Source of the DNA: Phylloscopus collybita
Lineage: Eukaryota; Chordata; Aves; Passeriformes; Phylloscopidae
DNA: 64,000 nucleotides
Direction of reading: 5' to 3'
NCBI GenBank assembly: GCA_027886175.1
Contig: JAJNNQ010000129.1
Coordinates: 3,348,001-3,412,000 of the forward strand
Below the pieces are notes generated by a model. The model was not told the origin of the DNA, did not search any database, and saw only the letters and a list, made by a program, of their open reading frames with translations. Shown piece after piece: positions 23,901 to 33,139 of this stretch (positions are counted from its first letter, which is position 1; every line of letters begins with the position of its first letter). Position numbers and translations under genes: made by a program.

Positions 23901-26900
23901 CAGGCTCTATCAGTGGAGTCACGCAATTAGCGTGCAATCACCTAAACCTTTGATTACTGGGAGTACCGCAGAGTACATCTGCAGGTGAGCGTTCACCAGC
24001 TTACCTAAGCTGAAAGAAGACATCCTCATCCACAAAGCCAAAGGTATCATGTAGCTTAGTCACCACGCCAGTGAAGACACGCTGCTTCTGCGGCTGTGTT
24101 TGCTGCTGGCTGGAGCGGGGAGCCGGGTAGGAGACGGTGATCTGCGCTGCCGGCTGCGGCGTGGACAGGCTGAGGCTGGTCGGGAGCGCGACTGCGGGCT
24201 GCAAGCAAAACAGAGCCAACTCTCACTCCTGGGAGCTGCTGGCAGACTGACAGGGAACAGGTCCTTCAGCCACCAGACAGCAGCTGAAAATGACTACAGC
24301 ACCTAGAACAGACATTTTTTCAGATGGTCGAAGCTTTCTGCAGTTTTTTGTAGGTAACGTTTCTTGCTTTGAATGAAGACTGGCTTTGTTTAGCCTCCTT
24401 TTTTACAAGAGTCAGCTTCCCCCAAAAATGCACCTTGTCCAGACAAAAAGCATGAAGACTGCATTATTGTCTACAGGTAACCCATACAGTGGGCCTGAAG
24501 TGGAGATAAATTCCGAACTTTGCTAGGAACAAATGCTTAGGAGGTCATTCTGCATTTATATCCCAACTGCAGTGTTAGAAGTCAGTAAAGGCTGAGGCCA
24601 ACACAAACCCTTCCCTAACTCAACAGTTCCTTGCCTTCTTACAAAAGCAGAACACAGCAAGACAGTGAAATCAAGTAAAACATTTTTGCATTTTTAAAGC
24701 CTGTTTAAAGTGAAAGTGGAATTTTCAAGTGAAACGCTTTAAACGGCTGCATGTTTTAAACCTGTCCAGCTCAGCAAGATTCTTTTCAAACCTCTTTACA
24801 CACATACTGTTAATACAGGAAGTTAAATTCCTTCACGAAGAAGAGAAAGATTTTCCCCATTTGTTATTTACTGCAAAACAACTGGACACTTGAAGTTCAA
24901 ACAAAAAAAAAATGAAATATAATCAACACACATGTTTCCTTCAAGATTAAGGAAAAGTGGTTGCTATTAATTTTTGAAACCAAGGCTATGCATATTTTAA
25001 CATCTGGATAAAATAAACCTGTACCAATAAAATGTCCATTCATATTAGTTCATTTTACAGATTAAAATACCAAGATGTCACAACTTTGCACTCTTGCATT
25101 ATCTGTGTTTGGGGGTGAAGACCAAACAATAAAACCAAACTAACCTGAGTTAAAAGGGTCTGCTGAGGTTGCTGCAACTTAAAATAAATAAAGTTATAAA
25201 TTAATTTTATATGCTTCAGGAAATTGTACAATTCTACCTCCTCTTTACAAGTAAGAGTTTTTGCTTAATCTGAGTCAGTTAATAGTCCTTTAGGGCTTGG
25301 TCACTTCAGCAGTTTGCACATCTGTAAAACTGTGCTCGTGGAGTTAATTTTAAGATTGTATAACACAGGTTTATTCAGAAAAGAGAAATGCTGAATTTTT
25401 TTTTGAACTGAAAGTTAAGAGCAATACAAAAAAAAAAAACTGGCAGCTGGAACAGCTTAAGCATGTAATCCCTTTGTACTTTTATTCTTTTTTAAAGATC
25501 TTGTTAAGTTTGAAGATCATAATAAAAACCCAAAAGGGAATGTTTTTGGACAGTGTCTTTCCAGCAGTTAAAATACACGGCCCTGTTTGGAGCAAAGTTC
25601 AGCAGAGAATCATTTACACATGGAACAGTATCTATTTTTTAAATTTTTTTTTTTTTTTGTGCATGAAGGTAGGCAGGTTTCCCTTCTGCATGCATTTTTC
25701 CAAGTTTATGAACTTCAAGCTCTCTTTTGCTACAAAAAACACTACTTAAGTTTCTTTAACAACTTCCCGTATGAGGATGATTTTGGAGACAAATCCTACA
25801 AGACACACAATTGACATTATTTCTTAAGTTATTTGTGATGTACACAGTAAGAATCAGACAAACCTGTTGCTGTACACTATAGAGAGTCTGCTGAGGTTGT
25901 GAATATTGCTGAAACAGATAAAAGCAAAATATCTCATAAACAGGAGAATTATTACCACAATAATATCATATATAAGTTATCTGCTTAGCAAGTTCTAGAT
26001 AAAAACATTTAACAAATTTAATTACAAAATAACTAATATCAACATATATTACTTTCATAACAAATATTTGGAGCTTTTTGAGTGGGCCCTGGCGTTCCCT
26101 TTCTAGCTAAAGTCAGCAATCTTTGTTAAGCCTGACTCTTGGACAGTATTTAAGGCACGCTATGAAATCACGCAAAATTCCATAAAGGCTATCTACAGCG
26201 ATGGGTTAAGCCTGACACTTGGACAGTATTTAAGGCACACTATGAAATCATGCAAAACTCCTTAAAGCGATGGGAGATAGTTGAGATTCACAGTTCAGGC
26301 GCAGCAAAGCTCGCACTCTCCCTGAGGGCTTTCCTCCGTTAAAAACCCATCCCCGCCACATCCCGCAATCCCACCTCGGCAGGCTAATTCCGCTGGCTGC
26401 AACCCCGGCCCCCGCCCCCCCCATCGATAAGACAGGTTCACACTGCGATGTTCACCATTTGCCATTCTCCTTTCCTCCTGGGTCCTTTAGCTTTACGGAG
26501 TTCGGGGAGCGCCGGCCGCTGTGTTTGCTTTACCTGCTGCAGGGCCGCGGCCGCGGCTGCCGCCTGCTGCTGGAGCGCGGCGCTCTGCGTCAGCTGGTAG
26601 TTGGTGGGGGTCTGCGTGGTCAGCCCCGCCGCCGCCAGCGCCGTCTGCTGCGTGTAGATGGTCGGGGAGGCTCCCAGCAGCGAGGGCTGCTGCACGCCCA
26701 GGGCAGCTGCGGAGGGAACACGGCCAGTCAGCACTCGCAGAGCCTGGGACAGCCCGAGTCGAGCTCACCAAGGAGATGAATAAAGCTCCAAAATTCAAGA
26801 TAAAGGATTACACGCCACTAGCTTCTCTTCTAAATTCATCTAGCAAGAGCGAACCGCAGCAGAGGAACACAGACCATTACAGTTCCTTCTCTGAGCTGCT

Positions 26901-29900
26901 CAGGATTTTACAGCTCTGTTGGTGTCATCCCCACCTGCGGCCGCCCCCCACACACCCCCCACTCTGTGCTTCCTTGAAGGTATTCCAGGTTCTGGATGAG
27001 CCAAATGAAGATTGCTGCTCTGCTCTGCAAATTAATACATTTCATTCCATCTGAGGGCAAGAGAAAGCTTTACTGTAACAGCACCTATGAAACAGAAGCA
27101 TATGGAACGTGTCCCCTGAAATCACACAAGTTTTTGCTTCACTCAGTGCTATCTTCTTCCCCCATGAAGTGGGGGCTGGTGGAGAAGGAACAGCCTTAAA
27201 ACAACAGAGATAATCAGTCCCCATGTGTGAGGGGACTCAAGCTCTCTCCAGCTCTTAATAGGAAGGGTTTGCGCTGCCCAGACTCCAACAGTCTGGAAGG
27301 AAAGATAGTTTATTTTATTGTCATGCCAGCTTTTAATTCACCACAAAACATAAGCAAATCACAAGGCACGACTATGCACAGGCTGTGCTTCTGAACAAGG
27401 TATGCTTAAGACTTACAGATGGATCTTTTGGGTCACAAAGAGCCCTGCAAAATGCAAATCACAGCAAAAAACTGCAAATGTATCTGGAAACCTGCTCCCT
27501 CTATGGCAGGACTTTCTGAAAAAGTTATCGGCAGCTGCATGATCAAATATCACTTCATTAAACTATCAGTCTAGTTCACATGTTTAAATAAAACCAGAGA
27601 GAAACTTGGCAGGGAAACACTGCCAGCTAGTCAGCCAGCCATCTTCAGAACTGAGCAACATTCAAGATTAACATGGTTCTTCTCTCTTCCAAAGCCATCA
27701 AAGACACACAATGGAATGAGGAACAGATATTTACAGTATTCCTGCAGAGTTTGTGCCCCACACTGTTCTTACTGATGCCAAATGAAGATTTCGTTCCTGA
27801 TCCGGGCATGCAGTAGAACACTGCTTGCAGCTGGTGATTGTTACCATCATGCTGTACCCTGCTCAACAGGTCCTGAATAATGTAATCTTTCCTACCACAC
27901 TGCCCTTATCAGCAGAGCAGAGTCTTTATTGATGGCACTGATCAACTTTTAATTTTGGAATGCAACAGGAAAGAAATACGTAAACAGCACTGAAGACAAT
28001 TGCCATCACTATGATCTGTATCAAATACTGTCAAATAAGCACTCCAGGAAGTAACAGTATTTTAAAAGTGAAATCAAGCATTCTGCAGTGTACAGCATTT
28101 AACTAACTCCTCCCCTGGAAAATTCCAAAATTTGCATTTCTTTAGAAGCCAGCAAACAAAATTTGAGGCTTCCCTCATGACAGACCCTCCACTGTCTTAA
28201 TCCTCTTGCCTCCTCCTTGATCACCAGCTTCAATCTGAATGTGCAGTTTGGACCATCCAGAAGGACACCCTCAACTAGATTCTCACCAATGCCTCACATA
28301 ACCTGCCTTAAACAGACCTTTAAAAACAATGCAAAAGCTTTGCTGCTGCATCCTGGGCTAACTTTCATTTTTCTTGGCTGCAATACTTTGCTGGCTCAGT
28401 CAAGGCAAATGACCAATGCATTCATCTTTCTCCTCTTACTTACACAAGCCGAGCAGAAATTCCCATTAGTGCAGAAATCTGCTCCATGCTGCTACCTTTG
28501 AACATCTGTGACTATGCCAGGTATTGTCATTCAGTCCGAAGTTCTATCCTAATGTTGTTCCAACACAGGAGGATGAAGCTGGGAAGCGTTACCAAAACCA
28601 AACTTCACAAGTTTTCACCTACTTTTTGTACCAACAGTACCCACGAAAATGCTTGCTCCCAAAACCAGATCTTGGGATTACTCAGCTCTTCAGTTTCACT
28701 ATGGCAATTTCCATTTCAGCATAACCCAAATTATCTCAAGCAATTCCCAGCCTATCCCAAGACCCTTATCCCATTCTATCAACTAAGGAAAAACAAATTT
28801 TTTTTTTTTTTGCCATCTCTACTGTCACTTTTTGAGCATTTAATATTAACTGGGTATCTATCGTCTACAAGACTGCAGATCAGCTTACTAAAAAAGGGCA
28901 AAGACAAAGGACAGCCAAGATCCTCTCAAAGGATAACATCTGTAGTAACAAGTTTTTCAAAGCTGTATCTTGTTCCCACTGATTTGCCCTGAAATATTCC
29001 AGGACTTTCATCTGACTAACTTTCATCTGTGTACTCATCTTGGTCTAACAGGCTCCAATGAATTAGGCAACTGAGTTTGCATTACTAGTTAAAAAGAAAA
29101 AGAAAAGAAAGAGAACAAAAAGGAAAAATCACACAGAAAAACCAAGAGACAGAGAATGAATCAGACTGAGTCTGGAACTGACATCTGACTGCCATATTAT
29201 TATTACTGGCAACAAGCATCTGCAGTGGCAAACAATAGCTTCTTAGGATTTGTAATGATCTCAGTAAGTACAGTGATGGAGATGCCTCCCTTCAAATGCA
29301 GTGCAAACAACTGCCACTGGCACCAAATACTGCGTGGCACCGCCAGCTGAAAGGGCTCAGGCAGAAACTGGGCTCCTGGACTGCAGCTCTGGGTTAGGGA
29401 ACAGACACTGCTGCTGCAGCCAACACTACGAGAGTGTTCAGTAGTCCCTCTTCCTACTCCTAAAGAACTCTAGAAGTTGGGGAAACATCTTCAAAATACA
29501 TAGCTACATATGTCTCCTTGGTGAGTGACAAGCTTTATTAGAATTAGAGTAAAGGAGTACCCTGTGCAGGGCTTGGACACTTCTCACAGTTGTCAAAAAT
29601 TGTGAGATTGGGTTCTTGGGCTTTCAAGTTTCTTTAAGCTTCACACACTTGCAACACAAACACCACCCAGCCTACTCCAAAAACACTCCTGCATTAACAG
29701 GCACGCACTGGGAAACCAGGCTCAGCTATTTGTCATGGGACATCTGTTTACAGCAAGCCAGCAAACTGTGCACCAGCTACTATTCCTCAGCGGGTTGAGA
29801 TTCACCACATGCTCACTCTGTTGGTACACATTGCTTCAGTCACCTCACAGGGGCCACCAGCAACAACACCACACTGAGCTCCAGGTGCTCCAGCTGCACC

Positions 29901-32900
29901 ACTCTTCACACCAATGCAATTAAGTCTTGATACAGCAAAGACAACCCCACTAATAAGGCAGAACACAGCAGAGCCAGGACTGCCCCAGCACCAGAGCTCT
30001 GTAAAACCAGGCTTTCATCATAACCCTGCAAACAGCACAGGGCAAGCGCCGTGACACAAACCAAAGAGGTGCCAAAAAAAGAAGAGCAAGAGATGAAAAG
30101 GGAATTCTCCCTTGCAGGCGTCTCAGGAGTTTGCATATCATTATGCAAGTTAAAAGTGATTTTCTGTAGTAGGCATGATTTAATTTATGCTTTAACAATG
30201 CTTAAGCAGCATGGCGGGGGCTTTATTCTGGTTTTCGTCTTGTGATGCATAAAAGCATGAGATGAGGAGTAGACAAAAATTCACTGTGTCACATGTAGGA
30301 GTTTCTCTTCACACATCGATCTTTGCTGGCACCTGGAATTGCCCATCTCTCTTGTAATACCACAGGCACAGAGAGTAATTAATAAGCCCTTCCAAAGGGA
30401 GCCCTTCCACAGAACCCCTCATTACACAGCACATCAGTCTAGTGTGTCACACCCTAACAATTAAGAGCTTTAACTCATTTAGTACTTCTTCACCAGGGAT
30501 GGTCAAGACAGCATTCACATCAGCAATACAAAAAAAAAATCCCTGAACCAAAACAACAAAAAGCACAAACCCCCAGTGCTGATATTACCTTTTTTGCAAT
30601 TATCAAACTGGGTTTCTAACACCATCTCTCACTGCTTCTGACAGCTTGAAAAAAACTATACATCATGTTGCTTGTGTTACAAGAATCAAGATCTCCTTCC
30701 CTCCTCATACTCAAGCACTTTGGAGAAGGAACCTGATACTCGGATAAAAACAGCTGGCAAGCATAAATATATGTAACAGCTCTGGCCAACACTCTGAAAG
30801 TATGTTTTTAAAATGAGTTTGTGAACACTGAGATTCACGAGGGGAAGCCAATATGCAGAATTTCTTGGGTGCAACACAGGTGAGCAGCAGTTGAGGCCTC
30901 TCTGGAAGGTCACAACTTCAGACTGAAAGGGGCAAGTTCAACCAGAAACACTGCTCTTCAGCTCCCAGCAGTGCCAAAGAGCACTGCTTGCCTTCCAAAA
31001 GATGCTCCCTGCACTCTGCACTATAAATCAAAAGAGCCAAATAAAAGAGCAGGGGAACAAGTATGGACTAAAACAGCAGCTGGGCAGAAGAATCCCAGGG
31101 ACTGGATTTGACTGAGCACACAGGGAAGAAAGAGGATGCAAACAGGGTGACTGTGTATTGCAGCAGGAATAGGAAAGGCCACAAGGAAAATGAAGGAACG
31201 TGGAGCTAGCACAGGAGGAAGGTAAAAGTGCAACCAAATGTTCCATCTTTAATGGCTCTCATATTTGAGTCAGGTGCTGTCGGTTCAGATGAACAGCCAT
31301 AAATCCCTGCAGATACTGTCCTCATTGAGCAGGTGAAAAATCTCCCACAGCAACTGATGTTGACCAGTCCTATCCCAGTTACATTTGCACTTCATTTAGT
31401 TTAAGGAGGCTCAGAAGCAGCTGGCCCAGGCAGAGTCACGAGCATAAGAAAATGGCTAAGAGGCTGACGTATGCTCCATCCACCCCTCCTGGTCCTACCT
31501 CAGCTCTAAGATGACTTGTCAGCTCCTCCCCTTGGGAGGTTTTGTGCAGCTTTCCCTCTGAAACAGGACAGGGAGCTGGTTCTCCACCTTCCACCACTGT
31601 TTTTGATGCATTAGCTGTCACATCAGCCAACACAGCGAGAACAGTCCAGCCCAGGTGCTCCCATTCTCTGACTGCCCCAACATCTGTCCCAGTCTGACAT
31701 GAGAACCAAAACCAAAGTTTGTCTCTACCACATTCCCAACCCCATCCAGCTGTTAGGGATTTTCTTATGGAAGGAGACAGTGTCATTTGGGTAAGGGAAG
31801 TGTGAACTATTCAGAAAAAACAGCAAAAAACTGCCCGTGGGCTTAGGGACAGCAACAGTCAGGTAGGGAGTGGAGCAGAATGGGCATGGAGGAAAAGGAA
31901 AACACAGGGCAAAGAAGCACATGGAGGGTGGTCACTCCCTGAGGATAGACTCTGTGATTGGATCAGTGCCCACGGGGAAAACTGGAGAATTCGTTTTGGG
32001 AAAGAAAACTGAGTCAGGAGAGGAGAAAGATCCCCACTCCAGACATGCACCTCCAAAGAATGTCAGCACTCCCAACCTTTGCTAGGCTGCCAGACACAAA
32101 GCCATTGACAAAGCAGGTGTGACACTGACCTTCAGATCAAATCAGAGCAACTGCACAAACCACACATCCTGAACCCTCCAAGTGCCACGGCTTTGCTGAA
32201 GTCTCCTCACATTGCACAACTTAACTCCAACATTCCATTAACAACTTGTACTCAAGAAAAGCAAAAGGCACTCCAGAACTCAAAATGGAAGCACCAAGAT
32301 TCATCATGCATGCAGCCTCACACTCTTGCCTCAAACCTCTTGTGCTGTAAACCAACATGAACGTGGAGCCAGCTAGGTTTTTAAACAGTGGCTTGCAATT
32401 TATAATACTTCTTAGCTAAATCAAAGGAAACTCTCTATCATTATTAGGGCAATACCTCTGGTTATAGAGACCTTTAAATTCTAATTTAGCACTGAAAAAT
32501 AAACACCCCCCTTCTCACCCGAGTAACAAATTTCAGAGAACTTTCCACTACGTAGATTATGTACAATCTATTAATAAAATAAATAAATAAAATAATTTGG
32601 AAGCATTGATTCAGGCTGCCCAGGAAATGAAACTCGGGCAGCACTTAAAAAATCTGTAATGCCTTACTAGAGCTGGTATTATTTAATCTAGAAACATATA
32701 ATTTAATAAGAGGCAACTTGATTTACACATCTTTGGATATTAATAACTTGATACGTTATTTATTGACTGAAACAATCAATACAAATTCACCTGGGATTTT
32801 ACTCACAGCCTTTAAGAAAACCAAATGACAAACAGAACCAACAGACAGCATTAGGCAACGACTTTTTAAGTCTTTATTGTGGGAAAAACCTCCCGGCTTA

Positions 32901-33093
32901 AACCACTTAAATAGACTTTAGATGAGTTAGTTAGCATCGTGCCACTCTGAAGTGCATACCCAAGTATGGAATCTCCAAATCAACTAGATGTCAGGGTTCA
33001 AACATTGAGTGTAAACTGACCTGGCTGAGACACCGCAGTGGCTGTAAACTGAGTAGCCCAAGGGGGATTTTTCTGTCCTCCAAACTGAGCCAT
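8921..33093 (-). CDS. CCAR1: CCAR1, cell division cycle and apoptosis regulator 1 (whole coding region, 24 coding exons)
   Basis: Nuclear coactivator that, from family knowledge, works with Mediator, p53, nuclear receptors and beta-catenin, and in pre-mRNA processing. Coding exons: 33021-33093, 26534-26706, 25864-25908, 25145-25177, 24005-24198, 23353-23467, 23079-23268, 21864-21996, 21398-21559, 20746-20971, 19741-19854, 18774-18940, 17806-18016, 16917-17000, 16086-16271, 14618-14809, 14065-14298, 13610-13721, 11841-11923, 11247-11393, 10708-10828, 10028-10213, 9565-9770, 8921-8980. They sum to 3,447 nt, divisible by three, giving 1,148 residues. Domain order: Gln/Ala-rich N-terminus, S1-like domain (about 148-208), Arg/Ser-rich region (319-356), DBC1 inactive Nudix-like region (about 450-600), SAP (641-674), charged repeats, EF-hand-like region (about 916-950), C-terminal coiled coil (about 1030-1115). 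Recognised by near identity to remembered mammalian CCAR1. One intron has a GC donor. Confidence 0.97.
9565..9770 (-). CDS. CCAR1: CCAR1 exon 24 (residues 1061-1129, coiled coil)
   Basis: Acceptor TTCATAAG|ATGA, donor ACAG|GTTAG. DEDEKTILQLENSNKSLSAE and later LQFEGQLNKTIKNLATVMDE form a long amphipathic coiled coil. Phase 0 exit. Confidence 0.96.
10028..10213 (-). CDS. CCAR1: CCAR1 exon 23 (residues 999-1061, coiled coil start)
   Basis: Acceptor CTCTGCAG|GAAA, donor ACAG|GTGGG. GNRLLLPSPAVKQESKAVEE contains a sumoylation-type VKQE (Lys about 1010), then VGLIVYNGAMVDVGSLLQKL and a heptad-like KLQLLEEKT. Confidence 0.96.
10708..10828 (-). CDS. CCAR1: CCAR1 exon 22 (residues 959-999)
   Basis: Acceptor GCTGTAG|GTCA, donor TTAG|GTTGG. 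Reads VKKLLNKVVLRESCFYRRL and the acidic ENQEESDELQEDML. Phase 1 exit into a split Gly codon. Confidence 0.95.
11247..11393 (-). CDS. CCAR1: CCAR1 exon 21 (residues 910-958, EF-hand-like)
   Basis: Acceptor TCTGTAG|GAGA, donor TCAG|GTTTT. Encodes EKDKTQMVTVNRDLLMAFVY, then FDQSHCGYLLEKDMEEIL, a degenerate EF-hand loop and helix without the full set of calcium ligands. Phase 0. Confidence 0.96.
11841..11923 (-). CDS. CCAR1: CCAR1 exon 20 (residues 882-909)
   Basis: Acceptor TTTTTGCAG|ACCG follows a run of nine or more T on the minus strand. The donor is the weak AAA|GTAATT. Encodes DRDEEELNKREDRREGNKHC and KERASKDK, more diverged from human than its neighbours. Confidence 0.9.
12405..12429. 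repeat. Perfect 11-bp inverted repeat with 3-base loop
   Basis: ACTTAGATTCT (12405-12415), loop CCA, AGAATCTAAGT (12419-12429). It would form a stable hairpin in either strand. It lies in the intron between CCAR1 exons 19 and 20, about 480 bases from the nearer exon. Confidence 0.85.
13610..13721 (-). CDS. CCAR1: CCAR1 exon 19 (residues 845-882)
   Basis: Acceptor TGTTCCAG|AGGG, donor GAAG|GTATC. Encodes REDKRKDDSKDEEE and the acidic NNQEEYDPMEAEDAEDEDE. Phase 1 exit. Confidence 0.94.
14065..14298 (-). CDS. CCAR1: CCAR1 exon 18 (residues 767-844)
   Basis: Acceptor TGTGTAG|GTATC, donor GAAG|GTCTG. Begins VSLFAELFNEMLQRDFGVRI and continues as a Lys/Glu/Asp-rich, disordered stretch with a KPKRRKSG nuclear-localisation-like motif. 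The plus strand here is a long pyrimidine tract as a result. Confidence 0.96.
14618..14809 (-). CDS. CCAR1: CCAR1 exon 17 (residues 703-766)
   Basis: Acceptor TTTTCAG|GAAG, donor TGAG|GTAAC. A charged helix (EEERKRQEELERQRRERR) is followed by PDEPAIIVHPNWAAKSGKFD and LSVLLDYRLEDNKEHSFE, conserved across CCAR1/CCAR2. Confidence 0.97.
15598..15647. repeat. Short direct repeat, 19 bases, 31-base period
   Basis: AGCAAAAATTAAAGCTCCA occurs at 15598-15616 and 15629-15647 in the intron between CCAR1 exons 16 and 17, a small local duplication. Confidence 0.85.
16086..16271 (-). CDS. CCAR1: CCAR1 exon 16 (residues 641-702, SAP domain)
   Basis: Acceptor TTCCCAG|GTAAA, donor AGAG|GTTAG. VNDLRKELESRTLSSKGLKS and LIARLTKQL form the SAP helix-turn-helix DNA-binding motif, followed by a Glu/Lys-rich tail. 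Phase 0. Confidence 0.97.
16917..17000 (-). CDS. CCAR1: CCAR1 exon 15 (residues 613-640)
   Basis: Acceptor TTTGTCAG|GATG, donor GAAG|GTAAC. Encodes an acidic start DEEEKDDGETKEIS and then THWSKLDPKTMK leading into the SAP domain. 84 nt, phase 0. Confidence 0.95.
17806..18016 (-). CDS. CCAR1: CCAR1 exon 14 (residues 542-612), non-canonical GC donor
   Basis: Acceptor CAACAG|GTACC. Encodes YRFAEIRYHRPEETHKGRTV, FFPDVWHCLPTRSEWETLS and ERKEADGEQ. The exon must end at GAACAG|GCACTG to join exon 15 in frame: no GT occurs between this point and the next in-frame stop at 17707, and the human protein continues directly with exon 15 residues. The intron is therefore GC-AG. Confidence 0.93.
18774..18940 (-). 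CDS. CCAR1: CCAR1 exon 13 (residues 487-542)
   Basis: Acceptor TTGTCTAG|TTTT, donor AATG|GTAAG. Reads FLVGMKGKDEAMAIGGHWSP and then the LIKTAIRCCKALTGIDLS helix of the DBC1 domain. Ends inside a Trp codon. Confidence 0.96.
19074..19162 (-). ncRNA. SNORD98: Box C/D snoRNA SNORD98 in CCAR1 intron
   Basis: On the minus strand: a 5' stem GAATGA (19162-19157), box C GTGATGA (19156-19150), guide CCTATTCCATT (19140-19130), box D' CTGA (19128-19125), box D CTGA (19086-19083) and a closing TCATTT (19079-19074) that pairs with the 5' stem. The 11-base guide is perfectly complementary to AATGGAATAGG of 18S rRNA. The fifth base upstream of D' faces the first G of that GG. Human SNORD98 lies in a CCAR1 intron and guides 18S Gm867, so host, strand and target agree. 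Mature ends are estimates; another CTGA at 19102-19099 could act as an alternative box D. Confidence 0.85.
19741..19854 (-). CDS. CCAR1: CCAR1 exon 12 (residues 449-486)
   Basis: Acceptor CCACAG|GTGA, donor AAAG|GTAAA. Encodes VMLMASPSMEDLYHKSCALA up to HPARLVK, the start of the DBC1 (inactive Nudix-like) region. Phase 0 at both ends. The SNORD98-like gene is in the intron that follows. Confidence 0.96.
20746..20971 (-). CDS. CCAR1: CCAR1 exon 11 (residues 373-448)
   Basis: Acceptor CTTTCAG|CCGG, donor TAAG|GTTTG. Reads CRSCDMMELRRRYQNLYIP and on to DADHLYSAK, a very conserved block before the DBC1 domain. Human has Pro where this sequence has Arg next to the split Cys. Ends in phase 0. Confidence 0.96.
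21398..21559 (-). CDS. CCAR1: CCAR1 exon 10 (residues 319-373, Arg/Ser-rich)
   Basis: Acceptor CCTCAAG|TCGTG, donor CTG|GTACG. The first 37 residues are a dense RE/RS tract with SRERSPQRKRSRERSP, typical of splicing-linked nuclear proteins, followed by RRVVPRYTVQFSKFSLD. Phase 2 at both ends. Confidence 0.96.
21864..21996 (-). CDS. CCAR1: CCAR1 exon 9 (residues 275-319)
   Basis: Acceptor TTTTTCAG|GTGG, donor GGAG|GTAGG. Reads GLLQPPVRLVSQPQPARRLD and then RFSGRNDRGG, a Pro/Arg linker leading into the Arg/Ser-rich tract. Enters in phase 1, leaves in phase 2. Confidence 0.95.
23079..23268 (-). CDS. CCAR1: CCAR1 exon 8 (residues 212-275, Gln/Pro-rich)
   Basis: Acceptor CTGTCAG|AACC, donor AAAG|GTGCT. 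Encodes the Gln/Pro-rich linker with repeats such as QAQPQPQSLLQAQ and LLQTQPQPLLQQPQQ. G+C-rich third positions contrast with the AT-rich 3' half of the gene. Confidence 0.95.
23353..23467 (-). CDS. CCAR1: CCAR1 exon 7 (residues 173-211, rest of S1-like domain)
   Basis: Acceptor TTTGCAG|CGCTG, donor CCAG|GTATG. Reads AVKGKTPQVGDRVLVEATYN and on to TLPNQ, the second half of the S1-like fold. Ends in phase 0. Confidence 0.96.
24005..24198 (-). CDS. CCAR1: CCAR1 exon 6 (residues 109-173, start of S1-like domain)
   Basis: Acceptor GCTTGCAG|CCCG, donor TTAG|GTAAG. Begins PAVALPTSLSLS and runs into RVFTGVVTKLHDTFGFVDE at about 148, the first strands of the S1-like nucleic-acid-binding domain. Ends within a Ser codon (phase 2). 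Confidence 0.96.
25145..25177 (-). CDS. CCAR1: CCAR1 exon 5, 33-nt micro-exon (residues 98-108)
   Basis: Encodes LQQPQQTLLTQ, with acceptor TTTTAAG|TTGCAG and donor CAG|GTTAG. A second AG six bases into the exon could serve as an alternative acceptor and drop two residues (Leu-Gln). The longer form agrees with human CCAR1. It lies in phase 0. Confidence 0.9.
25864..25908 (-). CDS. CCAR1: CCAR1 exon 4, 45-nt micro-exon (residues 83-97)
   Basis: Acceptor TGTTTCAG|CAATA, donor CAG|GTTTG. Encodes QYSQPQQTLYSVQQQ. It shares a 17-base stretch with one mismatch with exon 5, so the two micro-exons look like sister copies. Being a multiple of three in phase 0, it could be skipped without a frame change. 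Confidence 0.92.
26125..26272. repeat. Imperfect tandem duplication, about 80-base period
   Basis: GTTAAGCCTGAC begins at 26125 and again at 26205. The copies share TTGGACAGTATTTAAGGCAC and TATGAAATCA with scattered substitutions and a short deletion near the end of the second. It lies in the intron between CCAR1 exons 3 and 4. Confidence 0.9.
26534..26706 (-). CDS. CCAR1: CCAR1 exon 3 (residues 25-82)
   Basis: Acceptor CCGCAG|CTGCC, donor CAG|GTAAAG. Encodes the Ala/Gln-rich transactivation-type segment, including SLLGASPTIYTQQTALAA and an Ala run near residues 72-79. Local G+C is much higher than in neighbouring introns. Confidence 0.96.
26707..33020 (-). other. CCAR1 intron 2 (6.3 kb), no gene seen
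   Basis: The largest CCAR1 intron. Open frames inside it are short and resemble no family I know. I see no snoRNA, no tRNA and no clear transposon in it. The low end is CpG-rich next to exon 3. Confidence 0.7.
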
Positions 33094-33139
33094 GGCAGAA
33101 GGCAGAATCTCCTGGGTGTCTATCTTCTGTAACTGCAAC
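33021..33139 (-). CDS. CCAR1: CCAR1 exon 2 (5'UTR plus residues 1-25)
   Basis: Acceptor TTTACTAG|GTTG, donor CAG|GTCAG. The main start ATG is at 33093-33091 in the good context GCCATGG. It reads MAQFGGQKNPPWATQF and onward, the known CCAR1 N-terminus. 46 bases of 5'UTR precede the ATG in this exon. The exon ends in phase 1. Confidence 0.95.

Noticed and set aside
28217..28992. Plus-strand open frames of 94 and 168 codons in CCAR1 intron 2
   Set aside because: No recognisable domain, overlapping frames, and a poly(T) run inside the longer one. Chance is the simplest explanation.
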